A stretch of DNA of 64,000 nucleotides from CBDCFV01 sp965203835 (GTDB lineage: Bacteria > Chloroflexota > Dehalococcoidia > Lucifugimonadales > UBA3495). Positions 43,558-51,851 of this stretch are shown here, piece after piece. Below the pieces are notes generated by a model, which saw only the letters and a program-made list of their open reading frames with translations, ran no database searches and was not told the DNA's origin. Position 1 is the first letter of the stretch; every line of letters begins with the position of its first letter. The stretch is from positions 1,364,001 to 1,428,000 of the forward strand of contig OZ241919.1 in assembly GCA_965203835.1 (NCBI GenBank), in the 5' to 3' direction. The translations under genes and the position numbers were made by a program.

Positions 43558-43989
43558 CTACAGAACGGCTTGGTCGGCCAGACGCTGCTGGCGCTTGATC
43601 AAGTCATCCAGGGTTATGCTGGTCAACAGGTTCTGGACGGCCTCCTCCACTGCTTTCCACACCTCTTGCTGTGCGCATGTGTCCGAGAATACGCAGTCCA
43701 GGGGGTTTATAAGACAGTCCAGGGGAGACGAACTGGCGTCCAGGGTTTTCATAACCATGCCCAGGTTTATGTCACCAGGGTCTCTGGCAAGCCTGTGCCC
43801 GCCTTGAGGACCTCTGCGGCTCGTCACGAACCCGAACTTGTTCAGCACGGTCATCAGTTGGTCCAGGTAAGACTCCGGAATGCCCTGCCTGTAGGCAATG
43901 TCGGCAGTTTGGACCGGGCCCTCGTCATAGTGCAACGCCAGCTCCATCAAGGCCCGCACCCCATAGTCGACTTTCATGGGGATTCTCAT
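43558..43989 (-). CDS. Rrf2-family transcriptional regulator with Fe-S-type cysteines
   Basis: 143 aa. ATG 43989 has GGAGGTG at ideal distance. An N-terminal winged helix (MRIPMKVDYGVRALMELALHY) with recognition helix PESYLDQLMTVLNKFGFVTSRRGPQGGH is typical of Rrf2. Three cysteines in a C-x6-C-x5-C arrangement near residue 95 (LDCLINPLDCVFSDTC) resemble the Fe-S ligands of IscR. It is upstream of moeB and cysM, so it probably controls sulfur assimilation in response to cluster or cysteine status. Confidence 0.87.
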   Translation of the reverse strand: MRIPMKVDYGVRALMELALHYDEGPVQTADIAYRQGIPESYLDQLMTVLNKFGFVTSRRGPQGGHRLARDPGDINLGMVMKTLDASSSPLDCLINPLDCVFSDTCAQQEVWKAVEEAVQNLLTSITLDDLIKRQQRLADQAVL

Positions 43990-44083
43990 TATGGGCACCT
44001 CCGAACCAGCCCAACGGGAATTATAGCACCACGCATGACCTATTCCAAATGCGAATCAGCGTGCCAATACTGGCTTGGGATAG

Positions 44084-44494
44084 CTACGATGGGCGTGACC
44101 TTATCAGGTACGTACCCATGCCCTTGGCTATAAGGGACCCATCCTGACCGGTCACGTCTACGTCGCATACCACGACGCGGCGCCCGGCGCTGACGACCTT
44201 CGAAGTGGCTGTCAACTCGCCATCTATGGCTGGCGCGATGAAGTTGACCTTGAGTTCAATGGTTACCGACGACTGGCCCGGTTGCAGGATAGACTCCACG
44301 GCAAGGTGGAAGGCATAGTCCGCCAGTGTGACTATTATGCCGCCCTGGACAACACCGGCGTCCTGCCGGTGCTTGTCCTGAATGGTCATGGTCGCAACGC
44401 CGATGCCGTCGGCTGAAGACCGGTGTTGCATTTCCAGCAATTCGGCGAAGGGAGATTCGTATTCGAACTCGTTCCGGTCCGTTTCCGTTGACAA
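44084..44494 (-). CDS. PaaI-family thioesterase (hot-dog fold)
   Basis: 136 aa from a TTG start with AGGAG eight nucleotides upstream. The hot-dog motif QDAGVVQGGIIVTLADYAFHLA includes the residues that bind acyl-CoA and position the catalytic Asp/Gln. ELKVNFIAPA and SAGRRVVVCDVDV are the following strands. Family members hydrolyse phenylacetyl-CoA or related acyl-CoA thioesters. It is divergent from the small membrane protein gene. Confidence 0.83.
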   Translation of the reverse strand: MSTETDRNEFEYESPFAELLEMQHRSSADGIGVATMTIQDKHRQDAGVVQGGIIVTLADYAFHLAVESILQPGQSSVTIELKVNFIAPAIDGELTATSKVVSAGRRVVVCDVDVTGQDGSLIAKGMGTYLIRSRPS

Positions 44495-44550
44495 TCGACA
44501 AACTCCTGTTGGGGGATGGATATCAAGTATATATCGCGGGCCTCAACATC

Positions 44551-44556
44551 TATAAT
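44551..44556 (+). promoter_or_regulatory. -10 element upstream of the small membrane protein gene
   Basis: A perfect TATAAT placing transcription start near 44563, 27 nt before the GTG at 44590. No convincing -35 was seen. Confidence 0.4.
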
Positions 44557-44589
44557 GGTTGCGGCATACCGGCTTTCGAGGGGGTAAAC

Positions 44590-44931
44590 GTGGTCAAGGG
44601 AGTTCTGGTAGGATTCGGCATAATGGTAGTGCTGGCCCTCATTCCCATTGTCCACTTCATCGGCATCCCCTTCGGCCCGTTCATAGGCGGCTACTTTGGA
44701 ATATCGTCGGTGGGCGGCTATACCGAATCTCGATTCAAGAAGGCGTTGGCCTTCGGCGGCGCGTTGGGGGCGGTGATATTCGTGGTCGCCGCAGTGGCCG
44801 CCGCCGCCGTGACGGCGATCACCACCGCCAACGTCCTGCTGGTATGGGGGTTGGTGGCGGTGTTTACGTTATACACCATCAGCATGAGCGCCCTGGGGGC
44901 CATGTATGCTCAACTCCGTTCATCGGGGTGA
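44590..44931 (+). CDS. Small integral membrane protein of unknown function
   Basis: 113 aa from GTG 44590, preceded by GAGGGGG at 5 nt; the frame is open to 44488 but the upstream part is cut by the predicted -10 box. Three hydrophobic helices (about residues 5-40, 55-80 and 85-105) are rich in Gly, Ala and Val, including GIPFGPFIGGYFGISSVGGYTESRFKKAL. It resembles small DUF5518-type membrane proteins, but I cannot assign a function. The UbiA-family gene starts 50 bp downstream. Confidence 0.65.
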   Translation: MVKGVLVGFGIMVVLALIPIVHFIGIPFGPFIGGYFGISSVGGYTESRFKKALAFGGALGAVIFVVAAVAAAAVTAITTANVLLVWGLVAVFTLYTISMSALGAMYAQLRSSG

Positions 44932-44981
44932 CTTTTCTTCAATGACGGGGTACATCGCGGACGTGAGCATGGAAATCGCAG

Positions 44982-45950
44982 ATGGATGCAACGAACAAGC
45001 CCTCTAACACAACCGGACAACGACCGCTGTCCGTTACCTGCTTGGCGTTGTTTCAAGCGTTGCGTCCCCAGCAATGGATCAAGAACGCCCTCGTTTTCCT
45101 TCCTTTCCTGTTTGCCGTAAACGCGCCGGTCGGCGACGGCTCCGTCGCTTGGTCGTTGGACGATTTGGCCGCAGTGCCCGGTCTGCTGCGGCAACTTTTG
45201 CTGATTGCCGTGGCGTTCTGCGCCATGTCCAGTTCCACGTACCTGCTGAACGACCTGATGGACCGCGAAGACGACCGGAAACACCCTCTGAAGCGGTCCC
45301 GCCCCATCGCCGCGGGCTTGGTAAGTGCGCCCGCCGCCGTGGCCGCGATGCTGGTGTTGGCCCTCTGCGGCGTGGCCGTGACAGTCTTGGTCAAACCCGT
45401 GCTGATGACATGGGCCTTCATCTACTTGGGAGTAAATGTAGCCTACTCGTTAGGCCTCAAGCGGGCAGTCGTGTTGGATCTGATGGCCGTAGCCAGCGGG
45501 TATGTAATACGCATAGCGGCCGGAGCCTTGGCTATCGACGTGTTCCCGTCTCCCTGGTTGTTCGTGACAACCGGGGCCGGAGCGCTGTTCATTGTGCTGG
45601 GGCGGCGCTACGCCGAGGTGCGCTTGGCGGGCGACTTGGCGCCGGAACAACGTTCGGTCCTGAGCAAGTACCACGGGCCTTTCGTGGGCCAGCTTCTCAC
45701 CATGTCTGCGGTGGCCGCTTGGTTGAGCTATACTTTATACACAGTGGAGGCCCCTCACCTGCCCGACAACAATGCCATGCTGCTTACCGTGCCCATCGTG
45801 ACTTTCGGGCTGTTCCGTTACCTGTACCTGTTGAACTCCAGTCCGCGGGCCGAAGCTCCCGAGCAACTGATTGTCCGTGACTTACCCCTGTTGGCCTCGG
45901 TGGTCTGCTGGGTTGGCGTCTCCGCCCTGGTATTGTTGTTGATCGGTTGA
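44982..45950 (+). CDS. UbiA-family prenyltransferase, decaprenyl-phosphate phosphoribosyltransferase-like
   Basis: 322 aa with eight or nine transmembrane helices. The motif NDLMDREDDRKHPLKRSRPIAAG, the opening ALRPQQWIKNALVFLPFLFA, and the second acidic motif region after YSLGLKRAVVLDLMAVASGYVIRI identify the DPPR-synthase branch of the UbiA family. The mycobacterial enzyme transfers 5-phosphoribose to decaprenyl phosphate for arabinan synthesis; homologues in other phyla act in glycan or lipid-carrier pathways. No arabinan genes are nearby. Confidence 0.82.
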   Translation: MDATNKPSNTTGQRPLSVTCLALFQALRPQQWIKNALVFLPFLFAVNAPVGDGSVAWSLDDLAAVPGLLRQLLLIAVAFCAMSSSTYLLNDLMDREDDRKHPLKRSRPIAAGLVSAPAAVAAMLVLALCGVAVTVLVKPVLMTWAFIYLGVNVAYSLGLKRAVVLDLMAVASGYVIRIAAGALAIDVFPSPWLFVTTGAGALFIVLGRRYAEVRLAGDLAPEQRSVLSKYHGPFVGQLLTMSAVAAWLSYTLYTVEAPHLPDNNAMLLTVPIVTFGLFRYLYLLNSSPRAEAPEQLIVRDLPLLASVVCWVGVSALVLLLIG

Positions 45951-45960
45951 AGCCGTCCCT

Positions 45961-45986
45961 GTCATTCCCGACTGCGTGGGAACGAC
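45961..45986. repeat. Degenerate REP-like element
   Basis: GTCATTCCCG followed by a diverged right half (TGGGAACGACG). It lies between the UbiA-family and DUF362 genes and is one of the window's REP-family copies. Confidence 0.5.
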
Positions 45987-46022
45987 GGGGAAGGGTGAAC
46001 ACAATTGCTATAGGAGCAACGG

Positions 46023-47168
46023 ATGCAAGCATTCAATACACCGTCCCCGCAAACCGAACAGGCGCCGAAAGCGCCACAGACCCAGCCGCCCTCAACTTCC
46101 GTGGTGGCTGTGGTGGCGACCTCGCCAGAGACGGTGCTGCACGACGTAGAGCGGGCCATGGTGATGTCGGGCGTCGCCGATGTTCTGGACCCTCAAACAG
46201 CAACCCTGCTGAAGATAAACATCTCCTGGCAGCATTGGTATCCCGGTTGTTCCACTTCCCCGTGGCAGTTGGAAGGCGTGACCCGCGCGCTCAGGAACCT
46301 GGGCCACGGGGAACTCATCGGCGCTCACAACGGCACCGTGGTGGTGGACTCCTTCGAAGGGGAAGCGAACAACAAGCACAAAGCCGTCCAGGACAAGCTC
46401 GGTTTGCCGGTGGTCCACTTGGATACGCCCCCCAATCCATGGGTGGAGTACGAGCCCAAGGCGGAAATGCTGGTGCTGAACGACATATTCCCCGAAGGAA
46501 TACAAATCCCCGAAATATTCCAAGGCCGCAACATCGTGCATCTGCCCACCATGAAGACCCATGTTTTCACCACGATGACCGGTGCGATGAAAAACGCCTT
46601 CGGCGGACTGCTTCACCGCAAGCGGCACTGGACCCACTCCGTAATCCACGAGACCCTTGTGGACCTGCTGGCAATCCAGAAGGAGATTCACCCTGGAATA
46701 TTCGCGGTAATGGACGGGACCTTTGCCGGAGACGGCCCCGGGCCGAGGGCGATGCGGTGGCACATGAAAGACCGCATTCTGGCCAGCGCCGACCAGGTCG
46801 CCATCGACGCCGTGGCCGCCAAGATGATGGGGTTCGACCCCATGAGCATCCGGTTCATCAAGCTGGCCCACGAGCGCGGCTTGGGCTGCGGTGACGTGTC
46901 AAAAATAGAAGTTGTGGGAGAGGACATCAGCCAAGTCAACTGGCGGTTCACCGGCGTGGAAAACACCTTTGCCAGCAAGGGGCAGAAGGCAATCTATTGG
47001 GGCCCGTTGAAGCCCTTGGAAACCATGCTGCTCCGCAGCCCCCTGGTTGGGTTGGCCTTCCTGGCATCGAACCTTTACCACAATGGCTACTGGCTCAAGA
47101 CCAAGGGCCGCCGCCGCATCGACGCGGCGCTGAAAACCGAGTGGGGCAAGCTGTTCCAGTCCTATTGA
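46023..47168 (+). CDS. DUF362 domain-containing protein
   Basis: 381 aa. The N-terminal 25 residues are Pro/Gln/Thr-rich. The DUF362 core includes LLKINISWQHWYPGCSTSP, a central HLPTMKTHVFTTMTGAMKNAFGG, and DGTFAGDGPGPRAM, with SADQVAIDAVAAKMMG downstream. DUF362 proteins often accompany iron-sulfur proteins and their function is not settled. This one lacks the ferredoxin CxxC clusters seen in some members. It follows the UbiA-like gene at 72 bp. Confidence 0.82.
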   Translation: MQAFNTPSPQTEQAPKAPQTQPPSTSVVAVVATSPETVLHDVERAMVMSGVADVLDPQTATLLKINISWQHWYPGCSTSPWQLEGVTRALRNLGHGELIGAHNGTVVVDSFEGEANNKHKAVQDKLGLPVVHLDTPPNPWVEYEPKAEMLVLNDIFPEGIQIPEIFQGRNIVHLPTMKTHVFTTMTGAMKNAFGGLLHRKRHWTHSVIHETLVDLLAIQKEIHPGIFAVMDGTFAGDGPGPRAMRWHMKDRILASADQVAIDAVAAKMMGFDPMSIRFIKLAHERGLGCGDVSKIEVVGEDISQVNWRFTGVENTFASKGQKAIYWGPLKPLETMLLRSPLVGLAFLASNLYHNGYWLKTKGRRRIDAALKTEWGKLFQSY

Positions 47169-47245
47169 TCCATGACCGTTCTCCGAAAACGGACCAACCA
47201 TTGTTCCATTACCAGCGGAGTTGTTCTTCCGTGTGCCGTAAACGG

Positions 47246-47274
47246 TTACACACCTGTCGAATTAACGATATAAT
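47246..47274 (+). promoter_or_regulatory. Promoter placing the start at the ATG of the YchF-like gene
   Basis: TTACAC (47246-47251), 17-nt spacer and perfect TATAAT (47269-47274). Six nucleotides separate the -10 from the ATG at 47281, so the mRNA should be leaderless. No Shine-Dalgarno lies upstream of this ATG. Confidence 0.7.
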
Positions 47275-47280
47275 CTCCTT

Positions 47281-48369
47281 ATGATTATTGCGATTATCGG
47301 TCTACCCTTGAGCGGAAAGACCACCGTTTTCAACGCCTTGACCCGGGGCCATAGCTCGTCCGTCGGTGGCGGGCCTTCCGGGGAGTTGCACGTCGGCGTG
47401 GTCAAGGTGCCAGACCCCCGGCTGGACGCGCTGGCAAAGATGTATCTCCCCAAGAAGACCGTGTATGCCGAAGTCACTTATTGGGACCTGCCCGGCGACG
47501 AAAAACAGGGCCAGTTGCGAGGACTGGGCGGCAGGCACCGCAACACGCTTCAAGGGGCCGACGCTTTCCTGCTGGTAGTGCGGGCCTTTACCAACCCGTC
47601 AGTCCATCATCCCTTTGGCGATGTCGATCCCGGCAGGGACTTGGCTGCCATGCTGGACGAATTGATGCTGGCTGACTTGGAGGTTCTGGAAAGGGCGGTC
47701 GAGCGGCAGGAGGACGCCGTCAAAAAGTCCAAGCCGGAGGAGCGTCCAGCGGTGGTGCGCCACTTGGATGCTGTCAAAAAGGTCAAGCAGGGGCTTGAGG
47801 CCGGCGTGCCGGTTCGTTGCCAGGACTTGGGAGTTTCCGAGGCAGAGGTTGCGGAGCGTTACCAACTGTTGACCGCCAAACGAGTCGTCGCGGCCTTCAA
47901 CACCGATGAGTCTTCACCCGACATTGAACTGGACCGTTTGAACCTGGACTCTCTGGCCGTCCGCAACATGGGCCAAGTCAGTCTAAGCGGCAGGTTGGAA
48001 GAAGACCTTGGCCGGATGACGGAGGATGAGGAGGACGAGTTCCGGCAGGACCTTGGGCTGGGCGACCCGGCCACGGACCGCGTAATTCGCGTCAGCTACG
48101 AAACGCTGGGGCTGGTGTCCTTCCTGACGGTGGGCGACGACGAGGTTCGCGCATGGAGCGTTCCCGGCGGGTTGGGAGCGCAGGAAGCGGCAGGCGCGGT
48201 GCATTCCGACTTTGTCCGGGGCTTCATTCGGGCGGAAGTAATACCGTTCGATGATTTGGTCCGGTGCGGCGGCGTCCCCCAATGCCGCAAGGAAGGCGTC
48301 CTCCGTTCGGAGGGCAAGACCTACAAAGTCAAGGACGGCGACGTTATAGAGTTTCTGATTAACGTTTAG
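47281..48369 (+). CDS. OBG/YchF-family GTPase
   Basis: 362 aa. P-loop GLPLSGKTT near the N terminus, DLPGDEKQ as G3, and NTDESS where YchF proteins carry the NxxE motif that changes base specificity toward ATP. The C terminus is a TGS domain (RSEGKTYKVKDGDVIEFLINV), as in YchF/Ola1. Homologues bind the ribosome and act in stress responses. The P-loop differs from the usual NVGKS, so this may be a divergent subfamily. The transcript is probably leaderless. Confidence 0.85.
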   Translation: MIIAIIGLPLSGKTTVFNALTRGHSSSVGGGPSGELHVGVVKVPDPRLDALAKMYLPKKTVYAEVTYWDLPGDEKQGQLRGLGGRHRNTLQGADAFLLVVRAFTNPSVHHPFGDVDPGRDLAAMLDELMLADLEVLERAVERQEDAVKKSKPEERPAVVRHLDAVKKVKQGLEAGVPVRCQDLGVSEAEVAERYQLLTAKRVVAAFNTDESSPDIELDRLNLDSLAVRNMGQVSLSGRLEEDLGRMTEDEEDEFRQDLGLGDPATDRVIRVSYETLGLVSFLTVGDDEVRAWSVPGGLGAQEAAGAVHSDFVRGFIRAEVIPFDDLVRCGGVPQCRKEGVLRSEGKTYKVKDGDVIEFLINV

Positions 48370-48417
48370 CCCCGTCCGTGTCCCCTTCACATTGGTGCCT
48401 TTCCGTGGACCTTGCCT

Positions 48418-48777
48418 TCAGCTTCCCATGGGCTTGGCGAAGCTCAGTTCATGCCCGTCTGGGTCGGTGACGTGGAAGTAACGCTCCCGCCACGGGGCGT
48501 CCCGCGGCGGTGCTTCAGGAGTCACGCCGGCGTCCACCAACCGCTGATGGAAACGGTCAACGTCGTCCACGTACAGAATCAGCCGCCCCCACCAACTCCA
48601 ACCGCCCTCCGACGCTAATATCAGGTTCAGATAACCCTCTCCGATCTCGAAGCTGGTGAACGAAGCATCACCGCCGCCGTAAAGCATCCGGAGGCCCACC
48701 TTGTCCCGGTAAAACTCCACCGCCCGCGGCATATCCTGTACCGCCAGCGTAACCGCGCTGATTTGTTGGACCGTCAT
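48418..48777 (-). CDS. VOC-family (glyoxalase-like) protein
   Basis: 119 aa, two beta-alpha-beta-beta-beta modules: AVTLAVQDMPRAVEFYRDKVGLRMLY and LILYVDDVDRFHQRLVDAGV, ending RYFHVTDPDGHELSFAKP, where the conserved His and Glu are metal ligands of the vicinal oxygen chelate fold. Family members include glyoxalases, dioxygenases and resistance proteins; the substrate is not known. It is transcribed divergently from larC. Confidence 0.83.
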   Translation of the reverse strand: MTVQQISAVTLAVQDMPRAVEFYRDKVGLRMLYGGGDASFTSFEIGEGYLNLILASEGGWSWWGRLILYVDDVDRFHQRLVDAGVTPEAPPRDAPWRERYFHVTDPDGHELSFAKPMGS

Positions 48778-48876
48778 CCTCTTCCCTCTGCAAACGCCTG
48801 CTTCTGACTGTAGTCTGGGCGTACAATACCAAGTGGCTGGGCATCACAGTGATTCTGAACATCAAGCGAGGTTGCT

Positions 48877-50085
48877 TTGCGGGTAGCATACATTCAACCG
48901 ATTGGAGGCGCCAGCGGCGACATGCTGCTGGGCGCGCTGCTCGATCTTGGCCTTCCCTTGGGCGAGTTGCGCCAAGACTTGGAGAAGTTGTCCGTCGCCG
49001 GGTACGACCTGGCGGTGACGGAGGAGACCCGGCGGGAGATGCGCGGCGCCAAGCTTACGGTGTTGACCCACGACGATACCCGGTACTCGCCGGGATCCAT
49101 GCTGGACGTAGTGATGGCAAGCGGTCTGTCCGACGGGTTGAAAGCCCGCGCGGCCAAGGTGTTGTCCGCTTTGTGGGCCGCCGAATGCCGGGTGCACGGA
49201 GAGCCCGAGGAGAGTCTGGAACTGGAAGAACTGGCCAGCGTGGATACCCTGGTGGACGTGGTGGGAGTGGTCTGCGGCTTGGAACGGCTGGGAGTGGAGG
49301 CGGTGTATTCCGCGCCCTTGGTGCTTGGAGAGGCCGCTCCGCCTCGCTGGCCCGGCGGCTATCCCAACCCTGCTCCGGCCACATTGGAACTGGTGGCGGC
49401 GTCCGGCGCCCCGGTGGCGGCCGACCACCCCATGTACCAAGGGGCCGGCGAGCTTACCACGCCCACGGGCGCGGCTTTGATCACCGCGTTGGCCCAATTC
49501 CACCGTCCGGCAATGTCCGTTACCAAGACCGGCATCGGCCTTGGCAGCAGGGACCCGGAGAACTTTCCCAATATCATCCGAATTTGGCTTGGAGAGGCCG
49601 CAGACGCCCCCGTTGCCGCCCGGCAGGGAAATATCGTTCTCCTTGAGACTAACCTGGACGACGTTTCGGGCGAGGTACTGGGATACACACAGGAACAACT
49701 GTTTGCCTTGGGGGCGCTGGACGTCTGGTACACCCCGGTGCAAATGAAGAAAAACAGGCCCGGTGTAGTCCTGTCGGTCCTCGTGCCGCAGTCCATGGAA
49801 GCATCCGCGCTGGAGTTGGTCCTTCGGGAAACCACCACCCTGGGAGTACGGACGCGGGTGGTCGAACGCTACGCAGCGGAGCGCCGGAACCTGGAAATGG
49901 AAACGGACCTCGGCACGGTACAGGTCAAGGTGAAGTACTTGGAAGGCACGCCTGTAAGCGCCGCACCGGAGTATGAGGACTGCCGCCGCTTGGCCTTGGA
50001 AACGGGCGTTCCCCTGCAGGACGTGTACCAACGGATGGCGGCTGAAGCCCGCCGCCGCTACGTGGACGCGTCAGCCGGTCAGTAG
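48877..50085 (+). CDS. larC: Nickel pincer cofactor biosynthesis protein LarC (DUF111)
   Basis: 402 aa from a TTG with GCGAGG upstream. The N terminus IQPIGGASGDMLLGALLDLGL, ASVDTLVDVVGVV, TPTGAALITALA, and the central LLETNLDDVSGEVLGYTQEQL are LarC signatures. LarC inserts nickel into the pincer cofactor used by lactate racemase and related enzymes in a CTP-dependent step. larB, larE and a racemase are not in the window. It converges with the SCO1664-type gene, overlapping by 7 bp. Confidence 0.88.
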   Translation: MRVAYIQPIGGASGDMLLGALLDLGLPLGELRQDLEKLSVAGYDLAVTEETRREMRGAKLTVLTHDDTRYSPGSMLDVVMASGLSDGLKARAAKVLSALWAAECRVHGEPEESLELEELASVDTLVDVVGVVCGLERLGVEAVYSAPLVLGEAAPPRWPGGYPNPAPATLELVAASGAPVAADHPMYQGAGELTTPTGAALITALAQFHRPAMSVTKTGIGLGSRDPENFPNIIRIWLGEAADAPVAARQGNIVLLETNLDDVSGEVLGYTQEQLFALGALDVWYTPVQMKKNRPGVVLSVLVPQSMEASALELVLRETTTLGVRTRVVERYAAERRNLEMETDLGTVQVKVKYLEGTPVSAAPEYEDCRRLALETGVPLQDVYQRMAAEARRRYVDASAGQ

Positions 50086-50864
50086 CGCCGGCGTCTGCGC
50101 GAACGGCTCCTTGCGCCCGGATAGACACCTTCGTTCAACACCCAATCGATCCGCCGTTGCAGCGACACAGCCTCTTCGGAGCTGAGCAATTGCAGCATCT
50201 CCAGCAACAGGCCGCTGGGAGACTGCAACTGCCTAGAAAGGTCCCGCAAGGTGTTCAGGTAGCGTCTGGGGATTCGCTCGCCGCAGAAGTCCCAGATCAC
50301 CGTGCGGACTTTCATGTCCTCGTGGAACGTCAGGCCGTGGTCGATGCTCCACAGCTTCCCGTCGGCGCCCACCAGCAGGTGGTTTGCCTTACGGTCTGTG
50401 CTGTTGGCCACCAGGTCGAAGCAGGCGATCAGCCGCAACTGGGAAGCATAGTCCTCGTTGAGGGTATAGTAGTTCTGCTTGGGATCGTGGTGTACGAAAC
50501 GCTGGACGGATCCGATTCCGTATGGACCGTCCCGGATAATCGTGTACGGGATGATGTCCCAGCCCAGCACCCGGCTGAGCAGGTACGCGGCGCATTCCCT
50601 CTTGTACAGGGTGCCCCTGGGAAAGTCCCACAAGGGCGCTTCCCCGTCCCGCGGCTTGTATATCGCCAACTGGGTACGGTCACCCAGCTTCAGTTCAGAG
50701 AGAAACGTGTAGTTAGAGCCGGCTGGCGTCAACTGACATGACACGATTTCGCCGTGGTGTAGAAGGTCCAGGTCGGCTTGATCGGGGGTCAAGGGGGCCC
50801 CTGCTTCCAGCTCGGCAACGGTCAGCCGGACTCCAGAACAGTGTGTCCGTTGGCTCGTGGACAC
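50079..50864 (-). CDS. SCO1664-family protein (PI3/4-kinase-like)
   Basis: 261 aa from GTG 50864, with GAGGG four nucleotides upstream; the start lies inside the preceding DUF3090 gene (43-bp overlap). Kinase-like motifs are visible: IYKPRDGEAPLWDFP (ATP-binding lysine region), then STDRKANHLLV and SIDHGLTFH, resembling the catalytic and metal loops of phosphatidylinositol-kinase-like proteins. The C terminus is Arg-rich. In Actinobacteria the same family is linked to DUF3090 and a phosphoglycerate-mutase-like protein. The substrate is unknown. Confidence 0.82.
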   Translation of the reverse strand: MSTSQRTHCSGVRLTVAELEAGAPLTPDQADLDLLHHGEIVSCQLTPAGSNYTFLSELKLGDRTQLAIYKPRDGEAPLWDFPRGTLYKRECAAYLLSRVLGWDIIPYTIIRDGPYGIGSVQRFVHHDPKQNYYTLNEDYASQLRLIACFDLVANSTDRKANHLLVGADGKLWSIDHGLTFHEDMKVRTVIWDFCGERIPRRYLNTLRDLSRQLQSPSGLLLEMLQLLSSEEAVSLQRRIDWVLNEGVYPGARSRSRRRRRY

Positions 50865-51352
50865 ACATGTCCCTCTGGGTTGATAGGCAGACCGCACAGG
50901 AAGCAGGTCGGACGGCCGGCGGCGCAAATCCTTAACGCCTCTTCGGCCACTGTTCCTGCTTGGTCCACAGTGATCCAGAAGCTCACCGAGGCCATGTCTC
51001 CCTGTCGTTCATCATCTTCCCGCTCGTAGGCCATCAGCCGGAACGAGTTGCTCTCCCGCTCGTGGCTCAGAAGCATCTGGCCTACCTTGAACTCCAGCGT
51101 TATCCCCTCTCCGGACCAAGTCGGTTCGGCTGCAGAACCTTGCCTCTGCCTGTCCTCGTCCGAAAGGGACTCAACGGCTTCGCGGAGGTAAACACCAAGT
51201 TGGAATAACTGCTCTTTTTCCAACCACACCGTGCACTGGGCGGCGCCGGCCTCCAACACGAGGTTGAACGTCCTGCGACCGGGTTGGCCGAATGTCCTGG
51301 GTTCGATGTGGGACAGGGTGCCTAAGGAATATTTTACTTCGTGCTGTTCCAT
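50822..51352 (-). CDS. DUF3090 family protein
   Basis: 176 aa from ATG 51352. The family pattern includes HIEPRTFGQPGRRTFNLVLEAG near the start, LEKEQLFQLGVYL, and the C-terminal zinc-ribbon-like CFLCGLPINPEGHVCPRANGH. The family is conserved next to SCO1664-type proteins and its function is unknown. The frame continues to 51388 but a -10 box lies between, so the short form is preferred. The gene and its overlapping partner form one transcription unit. Confidence 0.82.
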   Translation of the reverse strand: MEQHEVKYSLGTLSHIEPRTFGQPGRRTFNLVLEAGAAQCTVWLEKEQLFQLGVYLREAVESLSDEDRQRQGSAAEPTWSGEGITLEFKVGQMLLSHERESNSFRLMAYEREDDERQGDMASVSFWITVDQAGTVAEEALRICAAGRPTCFLCGLPINPEGHVCPRANGHTVLESG

Positions 51353-51359
51353 CGCCCAT

Positions 51360-51388
51360 ATAATAATAGTACGACACGGCAGCCGCAA
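51360..51388 (-). promoter_or_regulatory. Promoter placing the start at the DUF3090 ATG
   Basis: Minus strand TTGCGG (51388-51383), 17-nt spacer and TATTAT (51365-51360). Seven nucleotides separate the -10 from the ATG at 51352 and there is no Shine-Dalgarno, indicating a leaderless transcript. Confidence 0.55.
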
Positions 51389-51415
51389 GGGAGACTTTCT
51401 GACTGGCTGCGGAGT

Positions 51416-51760
51416 TTACTCGCCCCGGTATCTCAACTCTTCGCACTTCTCCTGGTCGGCCTCGGCCAGGTCGGGCCGGTCGGCGAACAGGTAGACCAAG
51501 GACCTCTGGCCATAGTAGTGATCGGCTTCCGGGTTCAGTTCTATAGCCTTGGTCAGATCGGCTATAGCCTCATCGTAACGCCCCAGTTCGTAAAAGGAGA
51601 ACCCGCGGTCGTAGTAGGCTTCCGCGAAGGAGTCGTCCAGCTCAATCGCCCGGTTGTAGTCCTGGATGGCCCGGTCGTAAGCCCCGTTGCGGCTGTAACG
51701 GTTGCCGCGCTGGTGGAATCCTTGGGCGTCTGCCGGTTCCTCGGGCACTCTCCGTTGCAA
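51416..51760 (-). CDS. TPR-repeat protein
   Basis: 114 aa from TTG 51760, which has GGAGGA six nucleotides upstream; longer (TTG 51793) and shorter (GTG 51748) starts are possible. Two clear tetratricopeptide repeats are visible, HQRGNRYSRNGAYDRAIQDYNRAIELD and YYDRGFSFYELGRYDEAIADLTKAIELNP, plus a degenerate third. It presumably mediates protein contacts. It is a small single-domain protein without a signal peptide. Confidence 0.75.
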   Translation of the reverse strand: MQRRVPEEPADAQGFHQRGNRYSRNGAYDRAIQDYNRAIELDDSFAEAYYDRGFSFYELGRYDEAIADLTKAIELNPEADHYYGQRSLVYLFADRPDLAEADQEKCEELRYRGE

Positions 51761-51851
51761 TGCGGTTCCTCCGGCGGGTATTGGCCTCGGCAACTATCTC
51801 AAAAAAGGTTGGGATATTCTATCAGACCCCGATACAACCTTGTGACGCCAC

